Assembly (NCBI GenBank): GCA_028283605.1
Contig: JAPWKH010000013.1
Coordinates: forward strand, 59,950 to 123,949
DNA from: Arachidicoccus sp.
GTDB lineage: Bacteria > Bacteroidota > Bacteroidia > Chitinophagales > Chitinophagaceae
Reading direction: 5' to 3'
Length of the DNA: 64,000 nt
Under the pieces are notes generated by a model that saw only the letters and a list, made by a program, of their open reading frames with translations, did not search any database and had not been told where the DNA came from. The number at the start of each line of letters is the position of its first letter. Positions within the stretch are counted from its first letter, which is position 1. This document shows, one piece after another, positions 36,571 to 47,468 of this stretch. The position numbers and the translations under genes were made by a program.

Positions 36571-38937
36571 ATGTTCAAACATTATTTCAAAACAGCATGG
36601 CGGAATTTAAAAGCCAATAAATTTTATACAACTCTCAACATAAGCGGACTAGCTGTTGGTTTGGCAACAGGAATCATGTTATTGTTGTGGGTGGAGAATC
36701 AATTTAGTTATGATAAATTCAATATGAAGTATAAAAATATTTATCAGTTAAATACGGTTATCCATGCAGATAAAGACCAAGCGTGGAATATGACCCCCGG
36801 CGGATTAGCTGCTTTTGGGAAAAATATTCCTGATGTAAATTCTTCAGTGCGCATAAAAGACAGGAACGACCAGATTATCGCAAGGTATGACAGAAAAAAA
36901 ATGCTTGACGGCAATTATGTAGGATTCGTTGAAAATACATTCCTGAAAATTTTTGATTACAAACTTATTCGCGGAGATAAGAATAATTTTCTTCCCGATG
37001 TCAGTTCCGCTGCGCTTACGGAAACTCTGGCAAAGAAGCTGTTCGGCTCGGATGATGTGCTGGGCAAGACTTTCAACTATTTCGGCGAAATATATAAAGT
37101 AACTGCCGTATTACAGGATTTTCCTAAAAACTCTTCTTTGCAATATGACGCGTTGTTTCCGATGCAAAGTTTTATTAATTGGGTTGCAAAAAATTATACG
37201 AATGGCAACACGCGTTTTCTTGATGAAGATTTTGAGCAAATACAATACAAGACGTTTTTCTTGTTAAATAAAAATGCTAATGCAATAAGCGCAGCAAATA
37301 CATTACAAAAAGAATTTAAAAAAAGAAACAACGATGCGCCTTTCAGTTTTCATTTGCAAAACATTGCAACGCTGCATTTAACCGACACGGACGGCAACAC
37401 ATCAAGATTAAGAATGGTCAATGTAATGCTTGCAGTAGCATTTTTATTATTGGCTATTGCAGGAATAAATTATATCAATTTATCAACGGCGAGATCACTT
37501 ACGCGAATAAAAGAAGTGAGTGTAAGAAAAATTATCGGTGCAAATAAACGGCAATTGTTTTTCCAGTTTATTACAGAGACTGTAATCATATTCATTGCGG
37601 CATTATTCTTCGGTTGTGTTATTATCTCATTATTAAGTCCATTGTATAACTCGATTACCGGCACCGAACTATCGGATTCTTTGTTCCAATACAGTTTTTT
37701 ATCAAAGGCAACTGCGGCATTATTAATCACATTAATCGGCACGGCTGTTTATCCTGCACTGTTACTGTCATCATTTAAACCTTTAGAGTCTCTTAAAGGA
37801 AACATCAAAGGCATTAAGGCAAATGTATTTCGTAAGATATTGGTTGTGCTGCAATTTTCGGTATCATTTATTTTATTGGTATCAACAGTTGTAATGAGCA
37901 AACAAATGCATTACATCCGCACAAAAGATACGGGCTATGATAAAAGCTATGTAATGGCTTTCCCATTAACGAATAATATATTGCCGAACTTAAAGTCATT
38001 CGAGGAAGAGCTGCAAAAAAATATGTCCGTCATAAATGCCGGCGTTTCAGACGCGTTTACACTGACCTCCGTAGATAATGGTTTGGATAATGTTGAATGG
38101 CAAGGAAAATCCGTGAACGACAAAACGTTTTTCAATAATATATCTGCGGATAAACATTTTATTGAAACAATAAAATTTCAATTTATTGACGGTCATAATT
38201 TTTCGGGTACACAGGCTGATAGTACAAGTTTTATCTTGAACGAAACTGCAGTAAAACAAATGCATTTGCGAAAACCCTATTCGGGACAAAACATAAAATA
38301 TCGAGGCACTCAGGGAACGATAATTGGCGTATTAAAAGACTTCAACTATAAATCTTTAACGCAGTCAATCGGTCCGATGATTATAAATAATTTTGGAATT
38401 CAAAATATTATGTATGTGCGTACAACGGCAGCGCACGCCAAAGATGCTATTGCATACTCGGAGAAAACTTATAAAAAATATTCGCGCAATGCGCCGTTCA
38501 GTTATAGCTTTCTCGACAAGAATTTTGAAGAACAATACAAAACCGATGCGCAAATCAATCAGCTCTTTAATGTATTTGCAGGTGTTGCCATATTTATTTC
38601 CTGTCTCGGGTTATTCGGTTTGGCAACTTATACTGCTCAAGTAAAGACAAAAGAAATCGGTATCAGAAAAGTATTAGGAGCAAGCGTAGGCAGTATTGTA
38701 CAACTCATAAGCAAAGGTTTTTTGAAACTTATTGTTATTGCAATCATCATTGCAACGCCATTGGCTTATTGGGCAATGAACAAATGGCTGGGTAATTTTG
38801 CTTATAAAATAACTATTGGGGCATTCACGTTTGTCATTGCTGCATTTGTAGTGATAGTGATTGCTTTTGGCACAATTGGTTTTAAAGCACTTAAAGCCGC
38901 CCGCGCCAATCCGGTCAAGAGTTTGAAAACGGAATAA
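36571..38937 (+). CDS. FtsX/MacB-type ABC permease 3
   Basis: 788 residues, start MFKHYFKTAWRNLKANKFYT. Coupling motifs KEVSVRKIIGAN near 312 and KEIGIRKVLGAS near 692. Ends RANPVKSLKTE. Strongly similar to permease 2 in both membrane parts; the periplasmic domains differ more, which is where substrate specificity in MacB-like proteins is thought to lie. Flanked on both sides by family A spacers, suggesting it is one unit of a recent duplication. Confidence 0.93.
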   Translation: MFKHYFKTAWRNLKANKFYTTLNISGLAVGLATGIMLLLWVENQFSYDKFNMKYKNIYQLNTVIHADKDQAWNMTPGGLAAFGKNIPDVNSSVRIKDRNDQIIARYDRKKMLDGNYVGFVENTFLKIFDYKLIRGDKNNFLPDVSSAALTETLAKKLFGSDDVLGKTFNYFGEIYKVTAVLQDFPKNSSLQYDALFPMQSFINWVAKNYTNGNTRFLDEDFEQIQYKTFFLLNKNANAISAANTLQKEFKKRNNDAPFSFHLQNIATLHLTDTDGNTSRLRMVNVMLAVAFLLLAIAGINYINLSTARSLTRIKEVSVRKIIGANKRQLFFQFITETVIIFIAALFFGCVIISLLSPLYNSITGTELSDSLFQYSFLSKATAALLITLIGTAVYPALLLSSFKPLESLKGNIKGIKANVFRKILVVLQFSVSFILLVSTVVMSKQMHYIRTKDTGYDKSYVMAFPLTNNILPNLKSFEEELQKNMSVINAGVSDAFTLTSVDNGLDNVEWQGKSVNDKTFFNNISADKHFIETIKFQFIDGHNFSGTQADSTSFILNETAVKQMHLRKPYSGQNIKYRGTQGTIIGVLKDFNYKSLTQSIGPMIINNFGIQNIMYVRTTAAHAKDAIAYSEKTYKKYSRNAPFSYSFLDKNFEEQYKTDAQINQLFNVFAGVAIFISCLGLFGLATYTAQVKTKEIGIRKVLGASVGSIVQLISKGFLKLIVIAIIIATPLAYWAMNKWLGNFAYKITIGAFTFVIAAFVVIVIAFGTIGFKALKAARANPVKSLKTE

Positions 38938-39022
38938 TATTCCCAAATAAAAAGGCAAAATGAAAAAGTAAAAACCATTTAGCCTTTTTGAATTTTTATT
39001 TTTTACTTTTTAATTAAACAGC
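38938..39022. repeat. spacer family A, copy 2, with stem-loop
   Basis: Same sequence as at 36493 apart from an extra TTTTTAC-like insert; the stem-loop is at 38949-38989. It is followed by the same ATGTTCAAACATTATTTCAA gene start. Confidence 0.75.
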
Positions 39023-41419
39023 ATGTTCAAACATTATTTCAAAACAGCATGGCGCAGCCTGATAAGGAATAAATTGTTTTCCGCTATCAATATCGGTGGG
39101 CTTGCCGTAGGAATGTCTGTTGCAATTTTAATAGGGTTTTGGATAAAAGAGGAAGTTTCTTACAATACTTATTTCAAGCATTATGATACCATTGCACAAG
39201 TAATGCAAAACCAAACAGTGGAAGGAAAGATCTATACACAAATGGCCAATCCGTTTCCTTTAAGTAAAACGTTGCAACTAAAATACGGCAGTAATTTCAA
39301 ACATGTCGTAATAAGTTCTTGGCAAGGAGATCATATTCTGAATAAAGGATTAAAAAGCATTTCCGAATCAGGAATGTATATGGATAAAGGTGCGGATGAA
39401 ATGCTTTCTTTAAAAATGATTTACGGGAAATACGGCGGTTTAAAAGATCCTCATTCCATTTTGCTGTCTGCTTCCACCGCCAAGGCGATGTTCGGTAATG
39501 TAAATCCATTGGATCAACAAATAAAGATAGATAATAAATTAGAAGTAAAAGTTACGGGTGTTTATGAAGATATTCCTTTCAATACCGATTTCAATAATCT
39601 GAATTTTATTGCACCTTGGGACTTATATGTATTCGATCAAAAATGGATTCAAGATGACCGTAATGAATGGGATGACAATTCTTTTCAAATATTCGTTCAA
39701 TTTTCCGACAACGTAAAAATTTACGAAGCAAACCAACGAGTCGCCAATGCAAAATACAATGAAGTGAGTGAAGGGTTAAAAAAATTTCATCCGCAAGTAG
39801 TATTGATGCCGATGAGTGATTGGCATTTGCACAACAATTGGGAAAATGGGAAACAAACAGGTGGCGCTATTATTTATATAAAATTATTCTGCATTATCGG
39901 CATATTTGTTTTGCTGTTGGCATGTATCAATTTTATGAATCTTTCTACAGCGCGGAGCGAGAAAAGGGCTAAAGAAGTGGGCATTCGTAAAGCAGTCGGT
40001 TCGGCGCGCAGCGGTATTATCAAACAATTTTACTTTGAATCAATATTATTGACCATAATTGCCTTCTTTATAGCTCTTTTATTCGTTAAGTTATTATTGC
40101 CATGGTTTAATGGCATTTCAGGGAAGCAAATGTCCATACCTTGGGGCAATATTTTCTTTTGGTTAATCAGCCTTTTATTTATAGGTATAACGGGTGTCAT
40201 TGCAGGGAGTTATCCTGCCTTATATCTTTCTTCATTCAATCCTGTAAAAGTTTTAAAAGGTACATTTCGTGTAGGTAAAAATGCCGCTTTGCCGAGAAAA
40301 ATATTGATAGTAATTCAGTTTGCTGTTTCGCTAATATTAATAATAGGAACCTGTGTAGTATACAAGCAAATCCGTTTTTCGCAGAAACGTGATTTAGGTT
40401 ATAATAAAAATAACTTGATCGCCGTGTATATGAAAACTCCCGAATTTTTCGGAAAATATGATGTGTTAAGAAATGAATTGATGCGTAAAAATGCTATTGA
40501 AAATATGGCAGAAACTTCAAGTCCGATGACAGGTTTATGGTCGAGCAGTAACAGTTTTAACTGGGAAGGTAAAGACCCGACATTAGCACAAGATTTCGGA
40601 GTTATAAGAGTAACGCACGATTTCGGTAAAACAGTTAATTGGCAACTCAAAGAAGGAAGAGACTTCTCAAGAAGTTATGTTTCTGATTCTTCCGCTCTTA
40701 TCATCAATGAAGCTGCAGCTAAATATATGGGACTGAAAAATCCAATCGGTACGATTGTACGATGGGGTAGCGATTCAAACGCGAGCGCATACAAAATTAT
40801 CGGCATTGCAAAAAATATGCTGACAGAATCGCCGTACCAATCAACAAGGCAAACGTTTTATATGCTTAATTATGAAAATGCCAATTGGATGCTTATGCGT
40901 CTCAATCCTAAAATGAATATGCAGAAATCCTTAAAAGAAATAGGAGACACTTTCAAAAAATACATTCTTTCCGCACCTTTTGAATATCAATTTGTAGATA
41001 AAGAATTTTCCAAAAAATTTGAAGACGAAGAACGAGTAGGCAAGCTCGCCACTTTCTTCGCCGTACTGGCTGTATTCATCAGTTGTTTGGGATTATTCGG
41101 CTTGGCATCTTTCATGGCGGAACAAAAAACGAAAGAGATTGGCATTCGAAAAGTTTTAGGTGCATCAGTTTTCGGTTTGTGGAAATTGTTATCAAAAGAT
41201 TTCATTCTATTGGTTTTAATATCTTGTTTTATAGCTGCGCCGATTGCATGGTTTAGTATGTATAAATGGTTACAAAAATATCAATACCGAACAACGATTA
41301 CTTGGTGGGTATTCATAGTTCCTGCTATGTTTGCGATAGTAATCACTTTGATTACAGTAAGTTATCACGCTATCAGAGCCGCCCGCGCCAATCCAGTCAA
41401 GAGCTTGAAAATGGAATGA
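39023..41419 (+). CDS. FtsX/MacB-type ABC permease 4
   Basis: 798 residues, start MFKHYFKTAWRSLIRNKLFS, first helix VGMSVAILIGFWI. Coupling motifs KEVGIRKAVGSA near 315 and KEIGIRKVLGAS near 702. The C-terminus is RANPVKSLKME, the only Met variant of the tail. Its 5' end is copied from the same source as permease 3, while its internal sequence is closer to permeases 5-6 (NFMNLSTARSEKRAKE). It lies just before the only ATPase gene, 139 bases away. Confidence 0.93.
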   Translation: MFKHYFKTAWRSLIRNKLFSAINIGGLAVGMSVAILIGFWIKEEVSYNTYFKHYDTIAQVMQNQTVEGKIYTQMANPFPLSKTLQLKYGSNFKHVVISSWQGDHILNKGLKSISESGMYMDKGADEMLSLKMIYGKYGGLKDPHSILLSASTAKAMFGNVNPLDQQIKIDNKLEVKVTGVYEDIPFNTDFNNLNFIAPWDLYVFDQKWIQDDRNEWDDNSFQIFVQFSDNVKIYEANQRVANAKYNEVSEGLKKFHPQVVLMPMSDWHLHNNWENGKQTGGAIIYIKLFCIIGIFVLLLACINFMNLSTARSEKRAKEVGIRKAVGSARSGIIKQFYFESILLTIIAFFIALLFVKLLLPWFNGISGKQMSIPWGNIFFWLISLLFIGITGVIAGSYPALYLSSFNPVKVLKGTFRVGKNAALPRKILIVIQFAVSLILIIGTCVVYKQIRFSQKRDLGYNKNNLIAVYMKTPEFFGKYDVLRNELMRKNAIENMAETSSPMTGLWSSSNSFNWEGKDPTLAQDFGVIRVTHDFGKTVNWQLKEGRDFSRSYVSDSSALIINEAAAKYMGLKNPIGTIVRWGSDSNASAYKIIGIAKNMLTESPYQSTRQTFYMLNYENANWMLMRLNPKMNMQKSLKEIGDTFKKYILSAPFEYQFVDKEFSKKFEDEERVGKLATFFAVLAVFISCLGLFGLASFMAEQKTKEIGIRKVLGASVFGLWKLLSKDFILLVLISCFIAAPIAWFSMYKWLQKYQYRTTITWWVFIVPAMFAIVITLITVSYHAIRAARANPVKSLKME

Positions 41420-41558
41420 GTTTTTTATTTAAAATGAAGATGAATGTGAAATATGATGGCAATGATGCGAAGGAAAAAACGATTAATCAATTGAATAATA
41501 AATCAGTTAAACAATTAAACAATAGAACAATTTTCTAAAAAAATTTAAAAACAAAAGA

Positions 41559-42257
41559 ATGATAAAGATTACCAATCTCGAAAAAATATACCGCACCGAT
41601 TTAGTGGAAACGGTAGCGCTCAACAAAATGTCTTTCGATGTACGCAAAGGCGAATTTGTTGCAATTATGGGGCCATCAGGTTGCGGCAAATCCACGCTGC
41701 TCAATATTCTCGGCTTACTTGATGATTGTAACGGAGGCAGCTTCCTGTTTGATGGAATTGAAGTTGCTAAGTTCAACGAACAAAAGCGCGCCGACCTACG
41801 CAAGAAAAATATCGGCTTTGTTTTTCAAAGTTTTAATCTGATTGATGAATTGACCACTTACGAAAACGTAGAACTGCCTTTGATCTATAACAATGTAAAA
41901 GCTGCCGACAGAAAAGTGTTGGTGGAAGAAGCATTGGACAAAATGCAAATCATGCACCGCAGAAACCATTATCCGCAGCAGCTTTCCGGCGGTCAGCAAC
42001 AACGCGTAGCCGTTGCACGCGCAGTCGTTAACAATCCGAAATTGATACTCGCAGATGAACCAACGGGAAACCTCGACTCACATAATGGCAATGAAGTAAT
42101 GGATATGCTTACAACATTAAACGGACAAGGGACAACCATCATCATGGTTACGCACAGTGAGCACGATGCGCAGTATGCACACCGCATCATACGTATGCTC
42201 GATGGAGAAAAAGTTACGGAAAATATTTTAAGAGAGTTGGATTATGTGCACAATTAA
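41559..42257 (+). CDS. ABC transporter ATP-binding protein (MacB/LolD type)
   Basis: The 232-residue ATPase has Walker A GPSGCGKST at 38-46, Q-loop VFQSFNLIDELT, signature LSGGQQQRVA at 142-151, Walker B LILADEPTG at 162-170, D-loop, and switch His199 in MVTHS. The class matches LolD/MacB/FtsE, which drive FtsX-type permeases. It is the only ATPase gene seen among 13 permease genes, so it probably serves all of them, two copies per permease chain. It lies between permeases 4 and 5. Confidence 0.95.
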   Translation: MIKITNLEKIYRTDLVETVALNKMSFDVRKGEFVAIMGPSGCGKSTLLNILGLLDDCNGGSFLFDGIEVAKFNEQKRADLRKKNIGFVFQSFNLIDELTTYENVELPLIYNNVKAADRKVLVEEALDKMQIMHRRNHYPQQLSGGQQQRVAVARAVVNNPKLILADEPTGNLDSHNGNEVMDMLTTLNGQGTTIIMVTHSEHDAQYAHRIIRMLDGEKVTENILRELDYVHN

Positions 42258-42335
42258 AATCTATGTGATAATTTGATAATTCGGCAATTTGAAAATGGTA
42301 TGAACTTATAACTTATTATTTAAAACGTATCACTC

Positions 42336-44693
42336 ATGTTCAAGCATTATTTCAAAACCGCATGGCGGAATTTAAAAGCAGATAAATTATTTTCCGTGCT
42401 AAACATCACAGGTTTGTCAATCGGCATTGCGGCGGCGTTGCTGATTTTTATTTGGGTAGAAAGCGAGTATAATTATAACAAAAAATTTTCTAAGCATGAC
42501 GATATTTTTCTTGCAGAAAATACGCATGTTTTCAATGGACAAAATGTTACTTACAAAACCACATCGCCGTTGCTTGCGCCTGAAATTAAACAGCAATTTC
42601 CACAGATAAAATACGCGGCGCGTTCCGTATTCTATCCGAATATTCTTCTTTCTACAACCAATGATAAAATCTATAAAGATGGCGCTTATGCGGACGCGGA
42701 CTTTTTTAAAATATTCAACTTGCAATTTGTTGAAGGCAGCGCTGGATCTGCGCTGAAAAATATCAATGATATTGTGCTTACACAAAGTACGGCAAAAGTA
42801 TTTTTCGGAAATGGTAATGCTGTCGGTAAAACGCTGAAACTCAACAACGGAGTACTTTGTAACGTTTCTGCCGTGATTAAAGATTTTCCTTTAACATCAT
42901 CTTTTCAATATAATTGGATAGCGAATTTCAAATCTTTTGGTGTTGATCTTACTAAAGAAACATGGACAGATAATTATCTTGAAACGTATGTGAAGTTAAA
43001 CAGCGCAAAAGATGTTTTTGCAGTGAATCAAACGTTGAAAGATTTTATCGTAAAAAGAGATAAGGAAGCAAATGCACATCCGTTTCTATATTCGATACGC
43101 AAGTTGCACTTATACAGTTCTTTTGTAGACGGTAAAGTTACGGGCAACGGAAATATTAAATACGTTAGAATGTTTGCCGTTGCGGCGTTTATTATTCTGC
43201 TGATTGCTTGTATCAATTTTATGAATCTCTCAACGGCGCGATCTTTAAAACGCTCTAAAGAAATCTCTGTAAGAAAAGTCTTCGGTGCAGACAAAAAAAG
43301 TTTGCTGTTGCAATTTTTCTCGGAAGCGTTTTTTTGTTCCGCTTTGGCTACGGCATTTGCTGTTGTTGCCGTTGTGTTGTTCTTTCCGTTTTTCAAACAA
43401 CTTATGCAATTGTCGATAGACGTGCATTATTTTACATTCACGCATATCGCGGCCGTAATACTTACTCTTTTGATTTGCACTTTATTGGCGGGTGCATACC
43501 CTGCATTATATTTATCTTCTTTTGATCCTGCCCAAATACTGCGAAAGCAGCATTCATCTCGCTTAGGAGGTGGTTTTATCAGAAAAGGATTGGTAGTTTT
43601 TCAATTTGCAACTTGTATTATTTTATTGATTGCAACGATTGTTATACATCGGCAAATTGCCTATACACAAAAGCGAAATGTAGGATTTCAAAAAAATAAT
43701 GTTATATACACAACCGGCAGCGATTACCTGAAAAGCACCGATCTTTTGAAGAATAAATTATTGTCTTCTGGTGTGGTTAAAAACGTCTCTTTCGGTTACG
43801 GAACGCCGATAGGCATATACAACAGCGGAAGCGGTTTTTATTGGGAAGGAAAAGACGTTTCTAAAAATATAGATATTGCCAATACGGAAATCTCATCCGA
43901 TTATTTTTCTACGTTCGGCATTCAATTGCTTACAGGACGTGATTTTCTTAATGACGGAAAAGATTCTAATAGCGTTGTCATTAATCAAGCACTGGCAGAC
44001 ATAATGGGAAATGAAGGACGTATCGGCGGCAGGCTTTATTCAAAAGGTGGAAGCTCAAATGCTATAATTACAGGCATTGTAAAGGATTTTGTTTTTGATG
44101 ATATGAACGCCGTTAAAAGCAAACCGCTGGTTTATCGGTTTGATAAAGAACATTACGGACAAATATTTATATCGCTTAAAGAATCCCACAACATAAGTCA
44201 ACCCATTGCAACGATAAAAAAGATATATGAAAAAATTTACCCGTCGTCTTCGTTTGCTTACAAGTTTTTGGATGAAGATTTCAAGGCAACTTTTGAACAG
44301 GAAGTATTGGTTAATAAATTGTCTGCACTCTTCGGAGTATTAGCGGTATTTGTTTCCTGTCTCGGATTATTCGGCCTCTCTTCTTTTATGGCAGAAGCGC
44401 GCAAAAAAGAAATCGGCATAAGAAAAGTATTGGGCGCATCGGTATTTTCTGTAACCAAATTATTGACGAAAGATTATTTAAAACTTGTTGTAGCAGCCGC
44501 ATTCGTAGGTGCACCTGTTGCGTGGATGTTGATGAATAGCTGGCTGAACGGTTATGGTTATAGAATTCATATAGAAGTTTGGGAAATTGCGACGGTTATT
44601 GTTTTATCGTTATTGATTGCGCTTGTTACGGTTGCTTCGCAGGCGATTCGCGCGGCAAGAGGAAACCCTGTAAAAAGTTTGAAGACAGAATGA
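42336..44693 (+). CDS. FtsX/MacB-type ABC permease 5
   Basis: 785 residues, the shortest intact member, start MFKHYFKTAWRNLKADKLFS. First helix SIGIAAALLIFIWV. Coupling motifs KEISVRKVFGAD near 306 and KEIGIRKVLGAS near 689. Ends RGNPVKSLKTE. It lies 78 bases after the ATPase gene, so the two may be co-translated parts of one core unit. The first periplasmic domain resembles that of permease 6 (LLAPEIKQQFPQIKYAARSV). Confidence 0.93.
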   Translation: MFKHYFKTAWRNLKADKLFSVLNITGLSIGIAAALLIFIWVESEYNYNKKFSKHDDIFLAENTHVFNGQNVTYKTTSPLLAPEIKQQFPQIKYAARSVFYPNILLSTTNDKIYKDGAYADADFFKIFNLQFVEGSAGSALKNINDIVLTQSTAKVFFGNGNAVGKTLKLNNGVLCNVSAVIKDFPLTSSFQYNWIANFKSFGVDLTKETWTDNYLETYVKLNSAKDVFAVNQTLKDFIVKRDKEANAHPFLYSIRKLHLYSSFVDGKVTGNGNIKYVRMFAVAAFIILLIACINFMNLSTARSLKRSKEISVRKVFGADKKSLLLQFFSEAFFCSALATAFAVVAVVLFFPFFKQLMQLSIDVHYFTFTHIAAVILTLLICTLLAGAYPALYLSSFDPAQILRKQHSSRLGGGFIRKGLVVFQFATCIILLIATIVIHRQIAYTQKRNVGFQKNNVIYTTGSDYLKSTDLLKNKLLSSGVVKNVSFGYGTPIGIYNSGSGFYWEGKDVSKNIDIANTEISSDYFSTFGIQLLTGRDFLNDGKDSNSVVINQALADIMGNEGRIGGRLYSKGGSSNAIITGIVKDFVFDDMNAVKSKPLVYRFDKEHYGQIFISLKESHNISQPIATIKKIYEKIYPSSSFAYKFLDEDFKATFEQEVLVNKLSALFGVLAVFVSCLGLFGLSSFMAEARKKEIGIRKVLGASVFSVTKLLTKDYLKLVVAAAFVGAPVAWMLMNSWLNGYGYRIHIEVWEIATVIVLSLLIALVTVASQAIRAARGNPVKSLKTE

Positions 44694-44751
44694 AAATTTG
44701 TGAATGATGAATTATAAATTATAAATTTTGAATGAAGATAAAAATAAAAAA

Positions 44752-44892
44752 TGAACACGCTGGCACGTCATTCCCGCGAAAGCGGGAATATCAAAAAACA
44801 ATTAAGGCATTAAGAAGATTCGTCGTAATGCGCCTAAACTTCTTAATGGTTTAAATACAGATGCCGAAACGAGCACGGCATGACGGCAAAAG
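44752..44892. repeat. REP-like composite repeat
   Basis: AACACGCTGGCACGTCATTC, CCGCGAAAGCGGGAA, then GATGCCGAAACGAGCACGGC with ATGACGGCAAAAGTGG. A long inner inverted part is TTAAGAAGATT/AACTTCTTAA. It fills the 260-base gap before permease 6. Confidence 0.65.
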
Positions 44893-44953
44893 TGGTTAGT
44901 TCTTTCAAAGCATTTTTAAATTTTCAAATTATTGGATTTTCAAATTAAAGATT

Positions 44954-47332
44954 ATGACAAACAATTATTTCAAATCTGCGTGGAGAAATCTCAGACGGAA
45001 TAAGACTTTCAGCGTTTTGAACATTGCAGGACTTGCAGTAGGTATTGCATGCGCAAGTCTTATTTTTTTGTGGGTGGAATACAATGTGACCTACAACCAT
45101 TCCATTCCCGATTTGAACAATATTTATCAAGTACGAAATAATCAAACCTATGGAAAAGATACGGTATCATTTCCGGTTTCCTCTGTTCTGGTAAAAGATG
45201 CGTTATTACAAGAATTTCCGGGCGTGAAAAATGTTGCTCGTTATCAAGCAACAAGCGGTACTGTAACATTGGACGATAAACATTTAGCGCAGTCGGGCGC
45301 TTATGCGGATTTTGCTTTCCTGAAAATGTTTGATTTGCCCTTGGCGCAAGGAAGCCCGGCTGTTGCATTAAAAGATATATCGCAAATAGCCATTTCTCAA
45401 AAATTGGCAAAGAGCTATTTCGGCAATACCGATGCAATGGGCAAAACTTTGGTGGTAGATAACTATCCTTACAAAGTGTATGCCGTTTATAAAGACATTC
45501 CGCAGAATGTACGGTTTTTCGGTGTTGATTTTCTTCTACCTTTCCAAGTGTATTTTAATAAGTACAAAGATCAAGGAATGAACTCTTGGGGAAGCAATTG
45601 GGCAGGTGCGTGGGTACAACTCAATCCGAATACCAATGTTACTGCTTTTAATGCAAAATTTCGTAAACTTATTCATCAGAAAGACCCGCAGGTAACGAAC
45701 CAGTCATTATGGTTGTATCCTTTAAAAAAGTTGCAATTATACGGTGAGTTTGTCAATGGAAAAGAAGATACTTCAAAAGGAAACATTCAATATGTAAAAA
45801 TGTTTTCGCTTGTGGCTTTGATTATTTTAATTATTGCCTGCATCAATTTTATGAATCTCTCAACGGCGCGCAGCGAGAAGCGTGCAAAGGAAATAGGAAT
45901 GCGCAAAGTGTTGGGTTCTACGCGCAGAGATTTGGTCGGAAGGTTATTATCAGAATCTCTGATTGTAGCTTATGTTGCCGTTGTACTTGCCGTATTGATT
46001 GTTGCTTGCGTGCTGCCTTTGTTCAGCAGTTTAATCAACGTTCATTTGCAATTGCATTTATGGCATCCTTCACACGTTTTATTTCTAATTATTATCGGCG
46101 GTATTTGCGGTTTTGTTGCGGGCAGCTATCCCGCGTTGTATTTATCTTCCTTCAATCCGGTCCGCGCATTGAAAAACCAGATCACGAAAAATGCAGGCAA
46201 TGCAAGCATTATAAGAAAGGGATTGGTGGTCATTCAATTTACGATTTCAGTTATCATCATTTTTGCCGTGATAGTGATTTACAGGCAAATTCAGTTTACC
46301 AAAAACAGAGATTTAGGCTTCAGCAAAGACAATGTGCTGTATGTAAACACTACTCCTGATTTAATAAAAAGTTTCCCTTCATTAAAGCAAAATATTTTAA
46401 GCACGAATAATGTAAATGCTGTATCGCTCGGATCTCATTCGCCTATGGCAATGTATGCTAACGGCGGCGGCTATAATTGGGAAGGCAAGAGTGCAGCAGA
46501 AGACGTGTTGGTTACAAATGTTTCTGCCGATGCTGATTATCTCACAACATTCGGCATTCAATTAAAAGAAGGCAGAGGTTTTTCTCAGGATTCAAAAGTG
46601 GACAGCACAAATGTTCTTATCAATGAGTCATTTGCAAAGATTATGGGTAAAGCCGGACATGTAGGCGGGCAGTTTTATTGGGACGACCCTAAGCATCCGA
46701 TGACCATCATCGGAATTACGAAAAATTTCGTATATAATGATGTGAATGCAACGCATCCCGGACCTTTAGCTTTTTATAATCTGCCGTCAAACGCCAATTA
46801 TATTTTTATGAAGCTGAAACCCACGCAAGACTTGCAGGGCGTAATTTCCAAGCTGCAAACGATTTTCAGGAATTTAGATGCTTCACAGTCATTCGATTAT
46901 CATTTTGTAGATAAAGATTTTGAAAAAAAGTTCAAGCAGCAACAATTCATTGGTTCGCTCGCAACTATTTTCGGTGCATTGGCAATCTTTATTTCATGCT
47001 TGGGATTGCTCGGTTTATCAGCATTTATGGCAGAACAGCGAAAGAAAGAAATCGGTATCCGCAAAGTGTTGGGTGCATCTGTTGTGTCTATTATCAAGCT
47101 GTTGTCGAAAGACTTTCTGAAATTGGTGTTGCTGTCTTACGTCATAGCATTCCCTCTTGCCTATTGGATGATGCACAATTGGCTGCAAGGCTACGAATAT
47201 CGCGTAAGCATCGGTTGGTACATTTTTGTGGTTGCAGCATTGCTCGCGATAATAATTGCATTTATCACAGTAAGCTCACAAGCGCTGAGAGCCGCGAAAG
47301 CCAATCCTGTGAATAATTTAAAGACGGAATAG
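44954..47332 (+). CDS. FtsX/MacB-type ABC permease 6
   Basis: 792 residues, start MTNNYFKSAWRNLRRNKTFS, which departs from the MFKHYFKTAW consensus of its neighbours. Coupling motifs KEIGMRKVLGST near 311 and KEIGIRKVLGAS near 696. Ends KANPVNNLKTE; the NN tail is shared only with permease 8. Followed by a family C repeat and a 136-base gap. Confidence 0.93.
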   Translation: MTNNYFKSAWRNLRRNKTFSVLNIAGLAVGIACASLIFLWVEYNVTYNHSIPDLNNIYQVRNNQTYGKDTVSFPVSSVLVKDALLQEFPGVKNVARYQATSGTVTLDDKHLAQSGAYADFAFLKMFDLPLAQGSPAVALKDISQIAISQKLAKSYFGNTDAMGKTLVVDNYPYKVYAVYKDIPQNVRFFGVDFLLPFQVYFNKYKDQGMNSWGSNWAGAWVQLNPNTNVTAFNAKFRKLIHQKDPQVTNQSLWLYPLKKLQLYGEFVNGKEDTSKGNIQYVKMFSLVALIILIIACINFMNLSTARSEKRAKEIGMRKVLGSTRRDLVGRLLSESLIVAYVAVVLAVLIVACVLPLFSSLINVHLQLHLWHPSHVLFLIIIGGICGFVAGSYPALYLSSFNPVRALKNQITKNAGNASIIRKGLVVIQFTISVIIIFAVIVIYRQIQFTKNRDLGFSKDNVLYVNTTPDLIKSFPSLKQNILSTNNVNAVSLGSHSPMAMYANGGGYNWEGKSAAEDVLVTNVSADADYLTTFGIQLKEGRGFSQDSKVDSTNVLINESFAKIMGKAGHVGGQFYWDDPKHPMTIIGITKNFVYNDVNATHPGPLAFYNLPSNANYIFMKLKPTQDLQGVISKLQTIFRNLDASQSFDYHFVDKDFEKKFKQQQFIGSLATIFGALAIFISCLGLLGLSAFMAEQRKKEIGIRKVLGASVVSIIKLLSKDFLKLVLLSYVIAFPLAYWMMHNWLQGYEYRVSIGWYIFVVAALLAIIIAFITVSSQALRAAKANPVNNLKTE

Positions 47333-47372
47333 TCAGAACCATGCTTTGTAGGATTTATATGATTTGTAGGAA
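47333..47372. repeat. dispersed TCAGAACC repeat, spacer family C (copy 2)
   Basis: GTCAGAACCATGCTTTGTAG followed by GATTTATATGATTTG, aligned with 29746 and 63032. Confidence 0.55.
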
Positions 47373-47468
47373 AAGGAAAAGGAAGATGAAAATGAAAACC
47401 TTTACAGCAATGAAGCGAAGAAAAATTATCGAAGTAAAAAAATTATCTCATCGATAAATTAAAAAACT